Below the pieces are notes generated by a model. It searched no databases. It was not told the DNA's origin and was given only the letters and a program-made list of their open reading frames with translations. Positions 18,475 to 27,639 of a DNA stretch of 64,000 nucleotides are shown in pieces (position 1 is the first letter of the stretch; each line of letters starts with the position of its first letter). The translations under genes were made by a program, and so were the position numbers. This DNA comes from Beijerinckia sp. 28-YEA-48 (GTDB lineage: Bacteria > Pseudomonadota > Alphaproteobacteria > Rhizobiales > Beijerinckiaceae): positions 964,001 through 1,028,000 of the forward strand of contig NZ_FNSI01000001.1 of NCBI RefSeq assembly GCF_900104955.1. Direction: 5' to 3'.

Positions 18475-18520
18475 CTCTGGATTCCCGCTCGGCCGCTTTG
18501 CGGCTGTCGGGAATGACAAG
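18474..18520 (-). repeat. Palindromic repeat, right copy flanking the GIY-YIG gene
   Basis: The inverted partner of 18102-18150. It reads GCTCTGGATTCCCGCTCGG at the gene side and CGGGAATGACA at the outer side. It overlaps the stop codon of the GIY-YIG gene. A 6-base AAGTGA occurs just outside both copies (18091-18096 and 18518-18523), but chance cannot be excluded. Confidence 0.88.
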
Positions 18521-18550
18521 TGAGCCTTTTACTGGCGCATTTGCCAGATA

Positions 18551-18704
18551 GCCTCGCTGTCATTTCCGACGTCTGCGCAGCAGGCGAGCGGGAATCCAGA
18601 GCGCGTGGTAGGATCGTCGTGCAGTTATCATGAGTGTAAGGCGGGCGTTGAGCCGGTTGCTCTGGATCCCGGATCGCCTGCTCCGCAGGCGTCCAGGATG
18701 ACAC
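18551..18704. repeat. Gene-less inverted pair of palindromic repeats
   Basis: Two copies of the same repeat family face each other: 18551-18605 (TGTCATTTCCGAC ... GGGAATCCAGAGC) and 18659-18704 (GCTCTGGATCCCGGATCG ... GGATGACAC). TGTCAT points outward and CCAGAGC inward, exactly as around the GIY-YIG gene, but the 53-base core has no gene. The gap 18521-18887 holds nothing else that I can name. Confidence 0.85.
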
Positions 18705-18887
18705 CGAGGTTCTACGATCAAGCCATCTCCGGAGCTCTGAACCCCCTTCGCCTGCTTTAGTTCCCTCAAAACGGGCGAAACCTTCAATGGAGCTCTCACA
18801 ATAGAGTGACGTCCTCCCGCTGATCTACCGGGGTGATTGCCTCGTTGTAGATCTGGTCACTTCGGCCATCCCAGAGGGAGCCTCATC

Positions 18888-19334
18888 ATGAAGACAATCT
18901 CCAAATTCGCCTTCGCGGCAGTTTTTCTAAGCTCTGCTTCGTTGTTTACGCCGATCGCATCGGCAGCACCGTTCAGCTTCACGCCGGTCGGGACACAGGG
19001 CGATGCCCAGATCGTGCCAGCGGCCATGACGCGCCACGAGCGGATGATGCATCGCCGCGAGATGGAACGGCACCACATGCGGCGCGGTCATCGGGCGATG
19101 CGACCCAGTCAAATGCGGAGCAATCGCACGATGGGCCGCAAGGACATGACGAATTCCGATGCGGGCGCGATGACCAATTCGCGCGCGCCGACGAGTGAAC
19201 GCGGTCCGATCAGCCCGCCGAAGGATATGTCCACGTCTGATGCAGGGGCGCGTAACAACTCGCGCGCGCCAGCCAGCGTGCGTGGCCCGATGACGCGGCC
19301 GAAAGACATGTCGACGACGGATTCGCCGAGATAG
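18888..19334 (+). CDS. Secreted repeat-containing protein of unknown function
   Basis: A 148-residue protein with a Sec signal (residues 1-26, ending TPIASA). The middle is rich in Met, His and Arg (HERMMHRREMERHHMRRGHRAM). The C-terminal third has two 27-residue repeats and the start of a third, each beginning KDM and containing SDAGA, NSRAP and RGP. The Met/His-rich stretch could bind metal such as copper, but no family is recognised. The ATG at 18888 has GAGGGAG upstream and begins the signal. It is convergent with hemB, and a palindromic repeat lies between them. Confidence 0.72.
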   Translation: MKTISKFAFAAVFLSSASLFTPIASAAPFSFTPVGTQGDAQIVPAAMTRHERMMHRREMERHHMRRGHRAMRPSQMRSNRTMGRKDMTNSDAGAMTNSRAPTSERGPISPPKDMSTSDAGARNNSRAPASVRGPMTRPKDMSTTDSPR

Positions 19335-19388
19335 CCTGGCTGTCATTCCCGCTCGCCTGCGCAGGTGAGCGGGATGAAACGGAGGCTC
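19334..19388. repeat. Single palindromic repeat between convergent genes
   Basis: Another copy of the TGTCATTCCCG family. CCCGCTCGCCTGCG pairs with CGCAGGTGAGCGGG, giving a long GC-rich hairpin between the secreted-protein gene and hemB. No inverted partner is visible nearby. It may stop transcription from both sides. Confidence 0.75.
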
Positions 19389-19407
19389 GGCGTAGGGGTT
19401 CAGAAGC

Positions 19408-20643
<1,236 letters not shown>

Positions 20644-20669
20644 TCAGTTGGCGCGTCCGGAGCTTGCGC

Positions 20670-21179
20670 ATGCCGATCGTCCAGGCGGACCGATCAGACC
20701 CATTTGACGACCGCGAGGCCATCCAGGTCGGGCCGGAGGCGGAACGCCGCCGCCGCGCCTCGCTGCGCTGGGCCATCATGCTGGTGGTTTACATGCGGGC
20801 CCTGGCGGCGCTGTGGATGGTTCTCGGCCTCGTTAACTGGATGAAGTTACTTTTCCCGGCCGGCGGCCCGCCAAACCTTCCCGAAAGCCTGAATTCGACC
20901 GTCGCCGTGCTCGCCGTCGTCCAGGTGGTGGCGGCCGCGGGCCTGTGGCTGGCCAATCCATGGGGTGGGGTGCTGTGGCTGGTGGTGGCTTTTGGCGAGG
21001 CGCTGGCGGCGCTTTTCGTGGCCGGATTTCCCAATGGCGGGGCCCTTCTGATGGCCCTCTACGCGCCCCTGATTTTGATCTATTTCCTACTGACTTATCT
21101 CGCTTCCCGGGAAACCGAAGTGCGTTATGGAGGCCGTCCAAAGCCTCTGATCGGGCGCTTCAAGCGCACCGGTGGTTAA
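20670..21179 (+). CDS. DUF6163-type membrane protein
   Basis: A 169-residue inner-membrane protein with four hydrophobic spans after a charged N-terminus (PFDDREAIQVGPEAERRRR). The position between hemB and the MarR-type ldtR gene is typical of the DUF6163 family in Rhizobiales, and length fits. GGAG lies 7 bases before the ATG at 20670; a TTG two codons earlier is possible. Function is unknown. Confidence 0.75.
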   Translation: MPIVQADRSDPFDDREAIQVGPEAERRRRASLRWAIMLVVYMRALAALWMVLGLVNWMKLLFPAGGPPNLPESLNSTVAVLAVVQVVAAAGLWLANPWGGVLWLVVAFGEALAALFVAGFPNGGALLMALYAPLILIYFLLTYLASRETEVRYGGRPKPLIGRFKRTGG

Positions 21180-21340
21180 GCGATTTTTACTCAAAAAACA
21201 GAGGGTTAGTTAAGCATCGATTCAGCCCAAGTGGTAAACCTGGGATTCATTCTGTTATTTAAACTCGTCTTCATTCGAGCAACCTATCTTCCTTATCAAC
21301 GAGCCGGCACAGACCGGCCGGGCAAGGTGTTAACGGGGTG

Positions 21341-21859
21341 ATGAAAATGAGCACGGCTTTGAAGTCCGAAATGTCGCAGAACCGGTCCGAGCGCACAGCG
21401 CAAGTGCGTCCCGCCTATTTGGAATCGCTGACCCTGGTGGAGCGGCTGCATCGCCGCCTGCTCGATGTCATCAAGGATGAATTCGACCGCCGCGGTCGCA
21501 GCGACATCAACGCCGTGCAGGCGCTGCTGCTCTATAACATCGGCGGCAGCGAGTTGACGGCGGGCGAACTGCGCACACGCGGTTACTATCTCGGCTCCAA
21601 CGTCTCCTACAACGTCAAGAAACTGGTCGAGATGGGCTATCTGCATCATGCCCGCTCGCGCGTCGATCGTCGCTCGGTGCGCATCAGCCTGACCGACAAG
21701 GGCAAGGAAGTGCATGACGTCGTCAGCGCGCTCTATGAGAAGCATGTCCTGACGGTGGAACAGATCGGCGGTATTCCGGCGGAAGATTTCGTCCGCATGA
21801 ACCAGGCCCTGGTGCGCCTCGAGCGCTTCTGGACCGACCAGATCCGTTATCGTCTGTAG
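21341..21859 (+). CDS. ldtR: MarR-type regulator LdtR
   Basis: A 172-residue winged-helix protein. It closely resembles LdtR of Liberibacter and Sinorhizobium: YLESLTLVERLHRRLLDVIKDEFDR, LYNIGGSELTAGELRTRGYYLGSNVSYNVKKLVEMGYLHH (recognition region) and the wing SRVDRRSVRISLTDKG. LdtR is known to activate ldtP, an L,D-transpeptidase gene, and to control osmotic stress and motility. A probable ldtP lies at 35887 in this window. Start: ATG at 21341 or 21347. A strong terminator follows. Confidence 0.9.
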   Translation: MKMSTALKSEMSQNRSERTAQVRPAYLESLTLVERLHRRLLDVIKDEFDRRGRSDINAVQALLLYNIGGSELTAGELRTRGYYLGSNVSYNVKKLVEMGYLHHARSRVDRRSVRISLTDKGKEVHDVVSALYEKHVLTVEQIGGIPAEDFVRMNQALVRLERFWTDQIRYRL

Positions 21860-21883
21860 AAATTGAGTTAGGTCCCCCCGAAA

Positions 21884-21907
21884 GCAGCCCCCTAGTGGGG
21901 CTGTTTT
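21884..21907 (+). terminator. Rho-independent terminator after ldtR
   Basis: An inverted repeat AGCAGCCCC ... GGGGCTG with a short CTAGT loop is followed by a run of five T. It lies 25 bases after the ldtR stop. Confidence 0.9.
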
Positions 21908-21925
21908 TGCGAGAAGGAGGGCGCG

Positions 21926-22126
21926 ATGGAGTTTCTCTTCAATCTCCTTGGCGAGTTTTTCATCGTGCTCGGCGCGCGGGCGGTGGAATCGGTTGCGAAA
22001 GACGAACGTCACGTTGATGGAAACAGTTTCTACGCGCGGGCAGCCGGCCTTGTTGCGGGCATCGCTGTCGTGGCAGTGTTCGGGGCGATGATTGGCGGCG
22101 TGCTTTACATATCGTTTGCACGATGA
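21926..22126 (+). CDS. Small membrane protein (66 residues)
   Basis: A 66-residue protein with an amphipathic N-terminus (EFLFNLLGEFFIVLGARAVESVA) and one strong membrane span near the end (AAGLVAGIAVVAVFGAMIGGVLYI). A good GAAGGAGG ribosome-binding site lies 7 bases before the ATG. Its stop overlaps the start of the next gene (ATGA), so the two are translationally coupled. No family recognised. Confidence 0.7.
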   Translation: MEFLFNLLGEFFIVLGARAVESVAKDERHVDGNSFYARAAGLVAGIAVVAVFGAMIGGVLYISFAR

Positions 22127-22557
22127 CGCCCTCGTTTCTTTCCGCAATCCTCAACGCGTATCCGGATTGGGGGCGGTTGCCGATCATCGAACGGTCGGGG
22201 CCGGGGTGGCGGGGCCGCGCGTTGATCGTGCCGGCACCTTCGACTTCCGACCTCGAAGGAGGTCTCGATCTCGAAGAAGTTGACGATGAAGTGACGATCA
22301 GCTTCGATCATAGCCACATTCATCGGAACTGGCCGGCGGAACGACCGGGCGATCTGTGGTCGGACGCTTTGATTTTAGTCGGGGCGATCCTGAATGAAAA
22401 AGTTGCCGCATCGTCCGGTTGGATCGATGATGAGCTGCGGGTAGGGGCGCTCCATGAGTCCGACAATGAACCGAACCTGCTGGTCCCTGGGATCCAGCTC
22501 ATTCGTATCAGGTCGTGGCTTGGAACCTTTGACCGGGATATTTCGCCAGTTCGGTGA
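22123..22557 (+). CDS. Hypothetical cytosolic protein coupled to a small membrane protein
   Basis: A 144-residue, acidic, soluble protein without a recognised family. It has SAILNAYPDWGRLPIIERSGPGWRG near the start, then a strand-rich middle (DEVTISFDHSHIHRNWP) and a helical segment ending VAASSGWIDDEL. The size, acidity and repeated tryptophans faintly resemble polymorphic-toxin immunity proteins, but no toxin is adjacent, so this is only an impression. It overlaps the previous small membrane gene by 4 bases. Confidence 0.65.
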   Translation: MTPSFLSAILNAYPDWGRLPIIERSGPGWRGRALIVPAPSTSDLEGGLDLEEVDDEVTISFDHSHIHRNWPAERPGDLWSDALILVGAILNEKVAASSGWIDDELRVGALHESDNEPNLLVPGIQLIRIRSWLGTFDRDISPVR

Positions 22558-22570
22558 AGAGCGGTAAGGG

Positions 22571-24241
22571 TTGAATTTCATGCTGCCGAATTGGGTCATC
22601 CGTTTCTGGCGTTCGTTCGCGATGACCGGCCTGTTGCTGGCCACGCTATTCTTCGCGGCCTCGCTGACACCGACCCTGATCCCGCGTAATTATCTCGCCC
22701 AAGGCGCATTGTCCGGCCTGTCGGCCGCCGCCGGTTATGGTCTCGGCTTCTTTCTGCGCTGGCTCTGGCGCTATCTGGAACTGCCGGAATTCAAAGCGCG
22801 CACCCAGCGCATCTGGAAAGTCGTGGCGGCGCTGATCTGCGGCGTCGTCGGCCTCGTCTTTCTGTGGCGCGCCGCCGAATGGCAGAACTCGATCCGGCAT
22901 TTGATGCACCTCGATCCGGTGGACACGGCGCATCCGCTGGAGGTCGGCGGCATCGCGCTGGCCACCTTCGTCGTGGTCATCGCGCTCGCCCGGTTGTTCA
23001 ACCTTCTGCTCTATTTCATTTCCGAACGGCTGAACCGCTTCGTGCCGAAGCGCATCTCCTATGTTGTGGGAACGGCGATTGTGGCGCTGCTGTTCTGGTC
23101 GGCGGCGAACGGCGTCATCTTCCGCTATGCGCTGCGCGCGCTCGACAGCTCCTTCCAGCGGCTGGACGCCCTGATGCCGCCCGACATGCAGCGGCCAGCC
23201 GATCCGCTCAAGACCGGCAGCGCCAGTTCGCTGGTGCGCTGGCAGGATCTCGGCCGCATGGGCCGCTCCTATATCGCGACGGGGCCGACCGCCACCGACA
23301 TCGCCTCTTTCACCAAGGCGCCAGCGAAGGAGCCGGTGCGCGTCTATGTCGGGCTCGAATCCGGGGCGACGCCGCAGGAGCGGGCCCGTTTGGCATTGGA
23401 GGAGTTGAAGCGGGCGGGGGGCTTTGAGCGCTCGACGCTGGTCATCATCACGCCCACCGGCACCGGCTGGGTCGACGGACAGGCGATTGACCCGATCGAG
23501 TTTCTTCACCGTGGCGATGTCGCCAGCGTCGCGGCGCAATATTCCTATCTCGCCAGCTGGATGTCGCTTCTGGTCGAACCGGGCTATGGCGCCGAACAAT
23601 CGCGCGCCCTGTTCAGCGAGATCTACGGCTATTGGCACACGCTGCCGCGCGCCTCGCGGCCAAAGCTCTATCTGTTCGGGCTCAGCCTCGGCTCGCTCTC
23701 GACCGAACTGTCGAATGAATTGTTCGAGGTGTTGGGCGATCCCTATCAGGGCGAGCTGCTGGCTGGGCCGCCGTTCGCCAGCCGCATCTGGCGCTCGATC
23801 ACCAATCGCCGCAACCCCGGCACGCCGGAATGGCTGCCGCAATTCCGCGACGGCTCCTATGTCCGCTTCACCGCGCAGAAGAACGCGCTGGATATTCCCG
23901 ATGCGCAGTGGGGACCGTTGCGGGTGGTCTATTTGCAATATGCCAGCGATCCGATCACCTTCTTCGATCCGAGCTCGTTCTACCGCGAGCCCGACTGGAT
24001 GAAGACGCCGCGCGGCCCCGATGTTTCGCCCGAGCTGCGCTGGTATCCAGTCGTCACCTTCCTGCAACTGGCGCTTGATCTCGCTGTCGCCACCACAACG
24101 CCGATCGGCTTTGGCCATGTTTATGCGGCGGAGAATTATATCGATGCGTGGAAGGAAGTGGCCAATATCAAGGATTGGTCGCCGGTGGAGACCGATCGGT
24201 TGAAAGAGCGGTTTATTGCGCAGCGGGCGGTGAAGAATTGA
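22571..24241 (+). CDS. Membrane-anchored alpha/beta-hydrolase family protein
   Basis: A 556-residue protein. The first 220 residues carry about five membrane spans (FFAASLTPTLIPRNYLAQGALSGLSAAAGYGLG is the conserved opening). The C-terminal 330 residues form an alpha/beta-hydrolase-like domain. The nucleophile elbow is probably GLSLGSLSTELS, with an earlier ITPTGTGWVDGQAIDPIEFLHRGDVASVAAQYSYLASW block typical of the family. Such proteins (alpha/beta-hydrolase_9 type) are of unknown substrate; the hydrolase domain should lie outside the cytoplasm. Its stop is followed by a repeat pair. Confidence 0.82.
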   Translation: MNFMLPNWVIRFWRSFAMTGLLLATLFFAASLTPTLIPRNYLAQGALSGLSAAAGYGLGFFLRWLWRYLELPEFKARTQRIWKVVAALICGVVGLVFLWRAAEWQNSIRHLMHLDPVDTAHPLEVGGIALATFVVVIALARLFNLLLYFISERLNRFVPKRISYVVGTAIVALLFWSAANGVIFRYALRALDSSFQRLDALMPPDMQRPADPLKTGSASSLVRWQDLGRMGRSYIATGPTATDIASFTKAPAKEPVRVYVGLESGATPQERARLALEELKRAGGFERSTLVIITPTGTGWVDGQAIDPIEFLHRGDVASVAAQYSYLASWMSLLVEPGYGAEQSRALFSEIYGYWHTLPRASRPKLYLFGLSLGSLSTELSNELFEVLGDPYQGELLAGPPFASRIWRSITNRRNPGTPEWLPQFRDGSYVRFTAQKNALDIPDAQWGPLRVVYLQYASDPITFFDPSSFYREPDWMKTPRGPDVSPELRWYPVVTFLQLALDLAVATTTPIGFGHVYAAENYIDAWKEVANIKDWSPVETDRLKERFIAQRAVKN

Positions 24242-24293
24242 GGGCCGATTGGTACAAGAGCGTTTCGCGGTTTGCTGGAAGCGCTGAATGACC

Positions 24294-24450
24294 ACCGTCA
24301 TTGCGAGGAGCGTAGCGACGAAGCAATCCAGGGGCGTGTGGAAATATGCCAAGAAGTGTCTGTGGTGCAGGCATATTTATGCCTAGGATTCTATCCTTTG
24401 ACTTCTGCCTTTGACTCCTGGATTGCTTCGCTGCGCTCGCAATGACGGTT
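24294..24450. repeat. Inverted pair of CGTCATTGCGAG-type repeats
   Basis: The left copy at 24294-24333 runs CCGTCATTGCGAG ... CGAAGCAATCCAGG. The right copy at 24415-24450 is its reverse complement (CCTGGATTGCTTCG ... CTCGCAATGACGG). The left copy continues into GGCGTGTGGAA, which also follows the left repeat at 25501. The core between copies has no gene. The pair fills the space between two convergent genes and could terminate both. Confidence 0.88.
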
Positions 24451-24456
24451 ATTTCT

Positions 24457-25401
24457 CTACCGCCGCTTCACCTCATGCGGCGATCTCCCAAACGCCGCTT
24501 TAAACGCGCGGCTGAAGTGAGACAGGTCGCTGAAGCCATAGTTGAGCGCCGCGTCCGTCACCTGTTGCACCTTGCCTTCGCTCAACGCGCGATAACTCAA
24601 AGCCAGGCGCTGTTGCCAGAGCCAGCGGATCGGTGTCGTCTCTTCCGCCGCGAACAAACGGTTTAGGGTGCGCGGCGCCATGTTCTGGGCCTTGGCGATG
24701 GTGTCGAGATCAAGATCGGGATCGTGCAGGTGGGCGCGGATGAAGGTTTTGACGCGCTCAAGCCGTGGGTCGCCGCGCAGGCCGTCGGACGCGGTGAGTT
24801 CGGTTTCCAAAGTGGTGGCGAAAATGTCCAGCGCCGACTGGCTCAGGCGGTCCACCACCGCGTCGGAGGCTTCATCGAGGCTGGTGATCTGGCGGATGAG
24901 CGTGCCGCAGAGATTGCCGAGCTTTGATGTACGTGGGATCGCGCGGGCGGTGAGCGCGGCCGCATCGGGCAGGCGCGCTGTGAGCAGGGGTCTTGGGACC
25001 GAGACCATCATGGCGCGGGCGCGCGGGGCGAATTCCAAGGTGAAGGGTTGTGACTGGTCGTGCAGCACCATGTCGCCCTGGCGCAGCGGTGCCTCGCGGC
25101 CGCATTGCGTCAGGATCGCTTCGCCGCCGAGCGATAGCCAGAGCATGAAATAGTCGCGCGGGTCCTTGCGGATATCGTGCGGGCTGCGGGTGACGCAGAT
25201 GCGCTCGTCCTCCGGTGTGGCCGACCAGATGTCGTTGATGGCGAGCGCGCCGAAGTGGCGGATGGCGATGCGGGCGCGAAACGCATGATGCGGCGCGCGA
25301 CGGCATTCGGTGCGCGAGAAGTCGCGGCAGGTCACCTGATGCCAATGGTCGAAACCGTCGCTGGGTTTGACGGCGGTGACATCCGAGATGTGAGCCGACA
25401 T
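24457..25401 (-). CDS. AraC family transcriptional regulator
   Basis: A 314-residue regulator. The N-terminal cupin-like ligand domain resembles the AraC-binding-like type (FDHWHQVTCRDFSRTECR ... YFMLWLSLGGEA ... VLHDQSQPFTLEF). The C-terminal double helix-turn-helix runs from VKTFIRAHLHDPDLDLDTIAKAQNMAPRTLNRLF to VTDAALNYGFSDLSHFSRAFKAAFG. Similar proteins regulate oxygenase or amino-acid genes. The ATG at 25401 has GGGG at 7 bases; another at 25407 is less well spaced. It is divergent from the cysteine hydrolase at 25992, though 590 bases separate them. Confidence 0.9.
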   Translation of the reverse strand: MSAHISDVTAVKPSDGFDHWHQVTCRDFSRTECRRAPHHAFRARIAIRHFGALAINDIWSATPEDERICVTRSPHDIRKDPRDYFMLWLSLGGEAILTQCGREAPLRQGDMVLHDQSQPFTLEFAPRARAMMVSVPRPLLTARLPDAAALTARAIPRTSKLGNLCGTLIRQITSLDEASDAVVDRLSQSALDIFATTLETELTASDGLRGDPRLERVKTFIRAHLHDPDLDLDTIAKAQNMAPRTLNRLFAAEETTPIRWLWQQRLALSYRALSEGKVQQVTDAALNYGFSDLSHFSRAFKAAFGRSPHEVKRR

Positions 25402-25991
25402 GGGCATTCCCCAATGCATGAAGGGGCGCATTAAGCCCCGAAGGCGAGGCCGTGGCAATGTTTGGGCCAATTGTGCGGGATCATTTCTCCGCAACCTCAG
25501 TGTCATCCCGGACGCGCAACGCGCGATCCGGGAACCAGGGGCGTGTGGAAGAGTGCTGATCGAAACGGCGATACGCGGTCACGACGCAAGGCTTTACCGC
25601 TCGCCCCTGGGTCCCGGATCGCACCTGCGGTGCGTCCGGGATGACACCACGGTGGCCGCCTTGCAGGGATCGTCTGTCCATAAATCCGCCGTCCTCCCTG
25701 TCTATTCTGAGCCCGATCGATTGCGGCGAGCGCCGTCGGCGCGCAAGGGGGAGGGGGTTCCGCGCAATTCTGAGGAACAACCCCATGCGAGGTCAAGTCA
25801 AGGACACGCCTGAGATCATGTCCCTTTGCATTGAGCCAAGCGACACAAAGGCTTCTGTATCTTCAACTGAGCTGATGATGCCGCTGATGAGGCGGCCTGG
25901 CACGCAGAGGCCAAAAGCTGGCGAGCGCAGGCAAGCGCGCTGGCGGGGCACGGTGTTAGGGAGAAGCCTTCACCAGAGCGGGAGCAATGCC
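25402..25991. other. Long intergenic region with an inverted repeat pair
   Basis: I find no convincing gene in these 590 bases. A pair of repeats lies at 25501-25543 and 25602-25647. The rest (25650-25980) is unremarkable. Several open frames here run through the repeats in all directions, which is typical for palindromic DNA. Confidence 0.6.
25501..25647. repeat. Inverted pair of TGTCATCCCGGA-type repeats
   Basis: Left copy: TGTCATCCCGGACGCG ... CGATCCGGGAACCAGGGGCG. Right copy is its reverse complement, CGCCCCTGGGTCCCGGATCG ... GTCCGGGATGACAC. As in the other pairs, TGTCAT faces outward and CCAGG inward, around a 58-base core without a gene. Confidence 0.88.
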
Positions 25992-26654
25992 ATGCCATAT
26001 CAGGTCCAAACACTCGATCCGGCCAAAACCGTGATGATCGTCGTCGACATGCAGAACGATTTCGTCGCCGATGGCGCCAAGCTGCAATCGAAACAGGCCC
26101 ACGCCATGGTGCCGAAACTGGCGCAGACCTTGAAGGCCTGTCGCGAACAGGGCATCCGCATCATCTACACCGCTCATGTGCATCGCCGCGATGGCAGCGA
26201 CATGGGACTTTACGACGATCTCTATGGGCCGATCGCCGATCGTTCGTCCCTGGTCGATGGCACCGCCGGCTCGGAGATTTACGATGATCTGGCGCCCGCA
26301 GCCGGCGAGCATGTGATCAAGAAGCACCGTTACAGCGCTTTCTTCGCCACCGATCTCGATCTGATCCTGCGCGAATGGGGCATCGACACCGTGATCGTCT
26401 CGGGCACGACGACGGAAAACTGCTGCCACGCCACGGCGCGCGACGCGATGTTTCACAATTACAAAGTGGTCTTCCTGTCCGATTGCACCGGTACGTTCGA
26501 TTATCCCGATGTCGGGCAGGGCGCGATGACGGCGGCTGAGGTGCATCACGCGACGCTTTCGATCCTGGCGTTCTCGACCGCCCATGTGATGACGGCGGAC
26601 GAATGCCTGGGCCGCGTGCAGGGCGGTCCGGTGGTGCTGCGCAAAGCAGGGTGA
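25992..26654 (+). CDS. Isochorismatase-like cysteine hydrolase
   Basis: A 220-residue protein of the cysteine hydrolase family that includes nicotinamidases, N-carbamoylsarcosine amidases and biuret or ureidoacrylate hydrolases. The triad is visible: Asp19 in VVDMQNDF, the Lys in VIKKHRYSAF, and Cys in TTTENCCHATARDA, with the cis-peptide in VIVSGTTTEN. It probably cleaves a C-N bond in a small amide. The open frame starts at 25641, but the ATG at 25992 follows GGGAG and begins the fold. An IclR regulator follows on the same strand. Confidence 0.92.
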   Translation: MPYQVQTLDPAKTVMIVVDMQNDFVADGAKLQSKQAHAMVPKLAQTLKACREQGIRIIYTAHVHRRDGSDMGLYDDLYGPIADRSSLVDGTAGSEIYDDLAPAAGEHVIKKHRYSAFFATDLDLILREWGIDTVIVSGTTTENCCHATARDAMFHNYKVVFLSDCTGTFDYPDVGQGAMTAAEVHHATLSILAFSTAHVMTADECLGRVQGGPVVLRKAG

Positions 26655-26762
26655 TCTTTGGAAAGGCGTCTTGCCTTCCGATAAGATCTGAATGGGTTGT
26701 GCGATTTGCGATAGGTCATGCTATGTCTTGCGCATGCATGGCTTTCGCGATCAGGCCCGACA

Positions 26763-27617
26763 GTGAATACACGCACCAGCAAGGCAAAACCCGTCGCGCG
26801 GCGCAACGCTGGCGAGAGCGCGGTTTCGCGCACCACCAAGAGCGACAAAGGCAGCGTGCAGTCGGCGGAGGTCGGGCTCAACCTGCTCGTCACCCTGGCG
26901 GAGAATGGTGGCGACCTGACTTTGTCGGCTTTGTCGGCGCAATCGCAGATGGCGCCGGCCAAGGCGCATCGCTATCTCGTCAGCCTGATCCGCGCCGGTT
27001 TTGTCGAGCAAGATCCGCGTTCGGAGCGCTATGCGCTCGGGCCCCAGGCGATCCGCGTCGGGCTGGTGGCGTTGGGCCGCCTCGACATGATGGAGGAAGC
27101 GACCAACGCGCTCTACCGATTGCGCGATCGCATCGATGAGACGGTGCTGCTCGCCGTTTGGGGCGCTTATGGTGCGACGGTGGTGCGGCGCGTCGATGCC
27201 AGTCGGCCGGTGACTGTCAATGCGCGTATCGGCTCGGTTCTGCCGTTGTTGCGTTCGGCGACGGGCCTCGTGTTCGGCGCCTTCCTGCCGAAAGAGATGA
27301 TCGAGCCTGTGCTGGCTTCCGAATTGGCGCTGGCGCGCGAAGGCGCGCCGCTGGCGCTGGCGACCACGGAGCAGGCGGCGCACCGGCTCTTCGATACGGT
27401 GCGCCAGCGCGGGATCGGCTTTGTCGATGGCGCCAGGCTCGTGGGCATCCAATCGTTCAGCGCGCCGGTGTTTAATGCCGAGGGCGAACTGGCCTGCGCG
27501 CTGACGACGCTCGGCCCCACAGGCAGTTTCGACGATCGCCCCGATGGCCAGACGGCGCTCGCGGTGCTGGACGTGGCACGCGACCTGTCGGTACGGCTCG
27601 GCAGCTTCAAGGCGTGA
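26763..27617 (+). CDS. IclR family transcriptional regulator
   Basis: A protein of about 284 residues with an N-terminal winged helix (SVQSAEVGLNLLVTLAENGGDLTLSALSAQSQMAPAKAHRYLVSLIRAGFVEQD) and a C-terminal GAF-like effector domain (SATGLVFGAFLP, GFVDGARLVGIQSFSAPVF). IclR proteins regulate aromatic and carbon catabolism. It converges with the sulfatase gene and is 2.6 kb from the sulfatase/P450 control region, so it is the best local candidate for their regulator. The start is uncertain: GTG at 26763 is used here, and an ATG at 26718 is in the same frame. Confidence 0.9.
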   Translation: MNTRTSKAKPVARRNAGESAVSRTTKSDKGSVQSAEVGLNLLVTLAENGGDLTLSALSAQSQMAPAKAHRYLVSLIRAGFVEQDPRSERYALGPQAIRVGLVALGRLDMMEEATNALYRLRDRIDETVLLAVWGAYGATVVRRVDASRPVTVNARIGSVLPLLRSATGLVFGAFLPKEMIEPVLASELALAREGAPLALATTEQAAHRLFDTVRQRGIGFVDGARLVGIQSFSAPVFNAEGELACALTTLGPTGSFDDRPDGQTALAVLDVARDLSVRLGSFKA

Positions 27618-27618
27618 A

Positions 27619-27639
27619 GGCCGCGCTTTACGCGCGGCC
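27619..27639. terminator. Hairpin between convergent IclR and sulfatase genes
   Basis: GGCCGCGC and GCGCGGCC form a perfect 8-base-pair stem with a 5-base loop. It covers the sulfatase stop codon and follows the IclR stop. There is no T run, so termination is only likely. Confidence 0.5.

Noticed and set aside
25503..25796. Open frames across the repeat pair before the cysteine hydrolase
   Set aside because: Open frames on both strands follow from the palindromic, GC-rich repeats; none has a start signal or family match.
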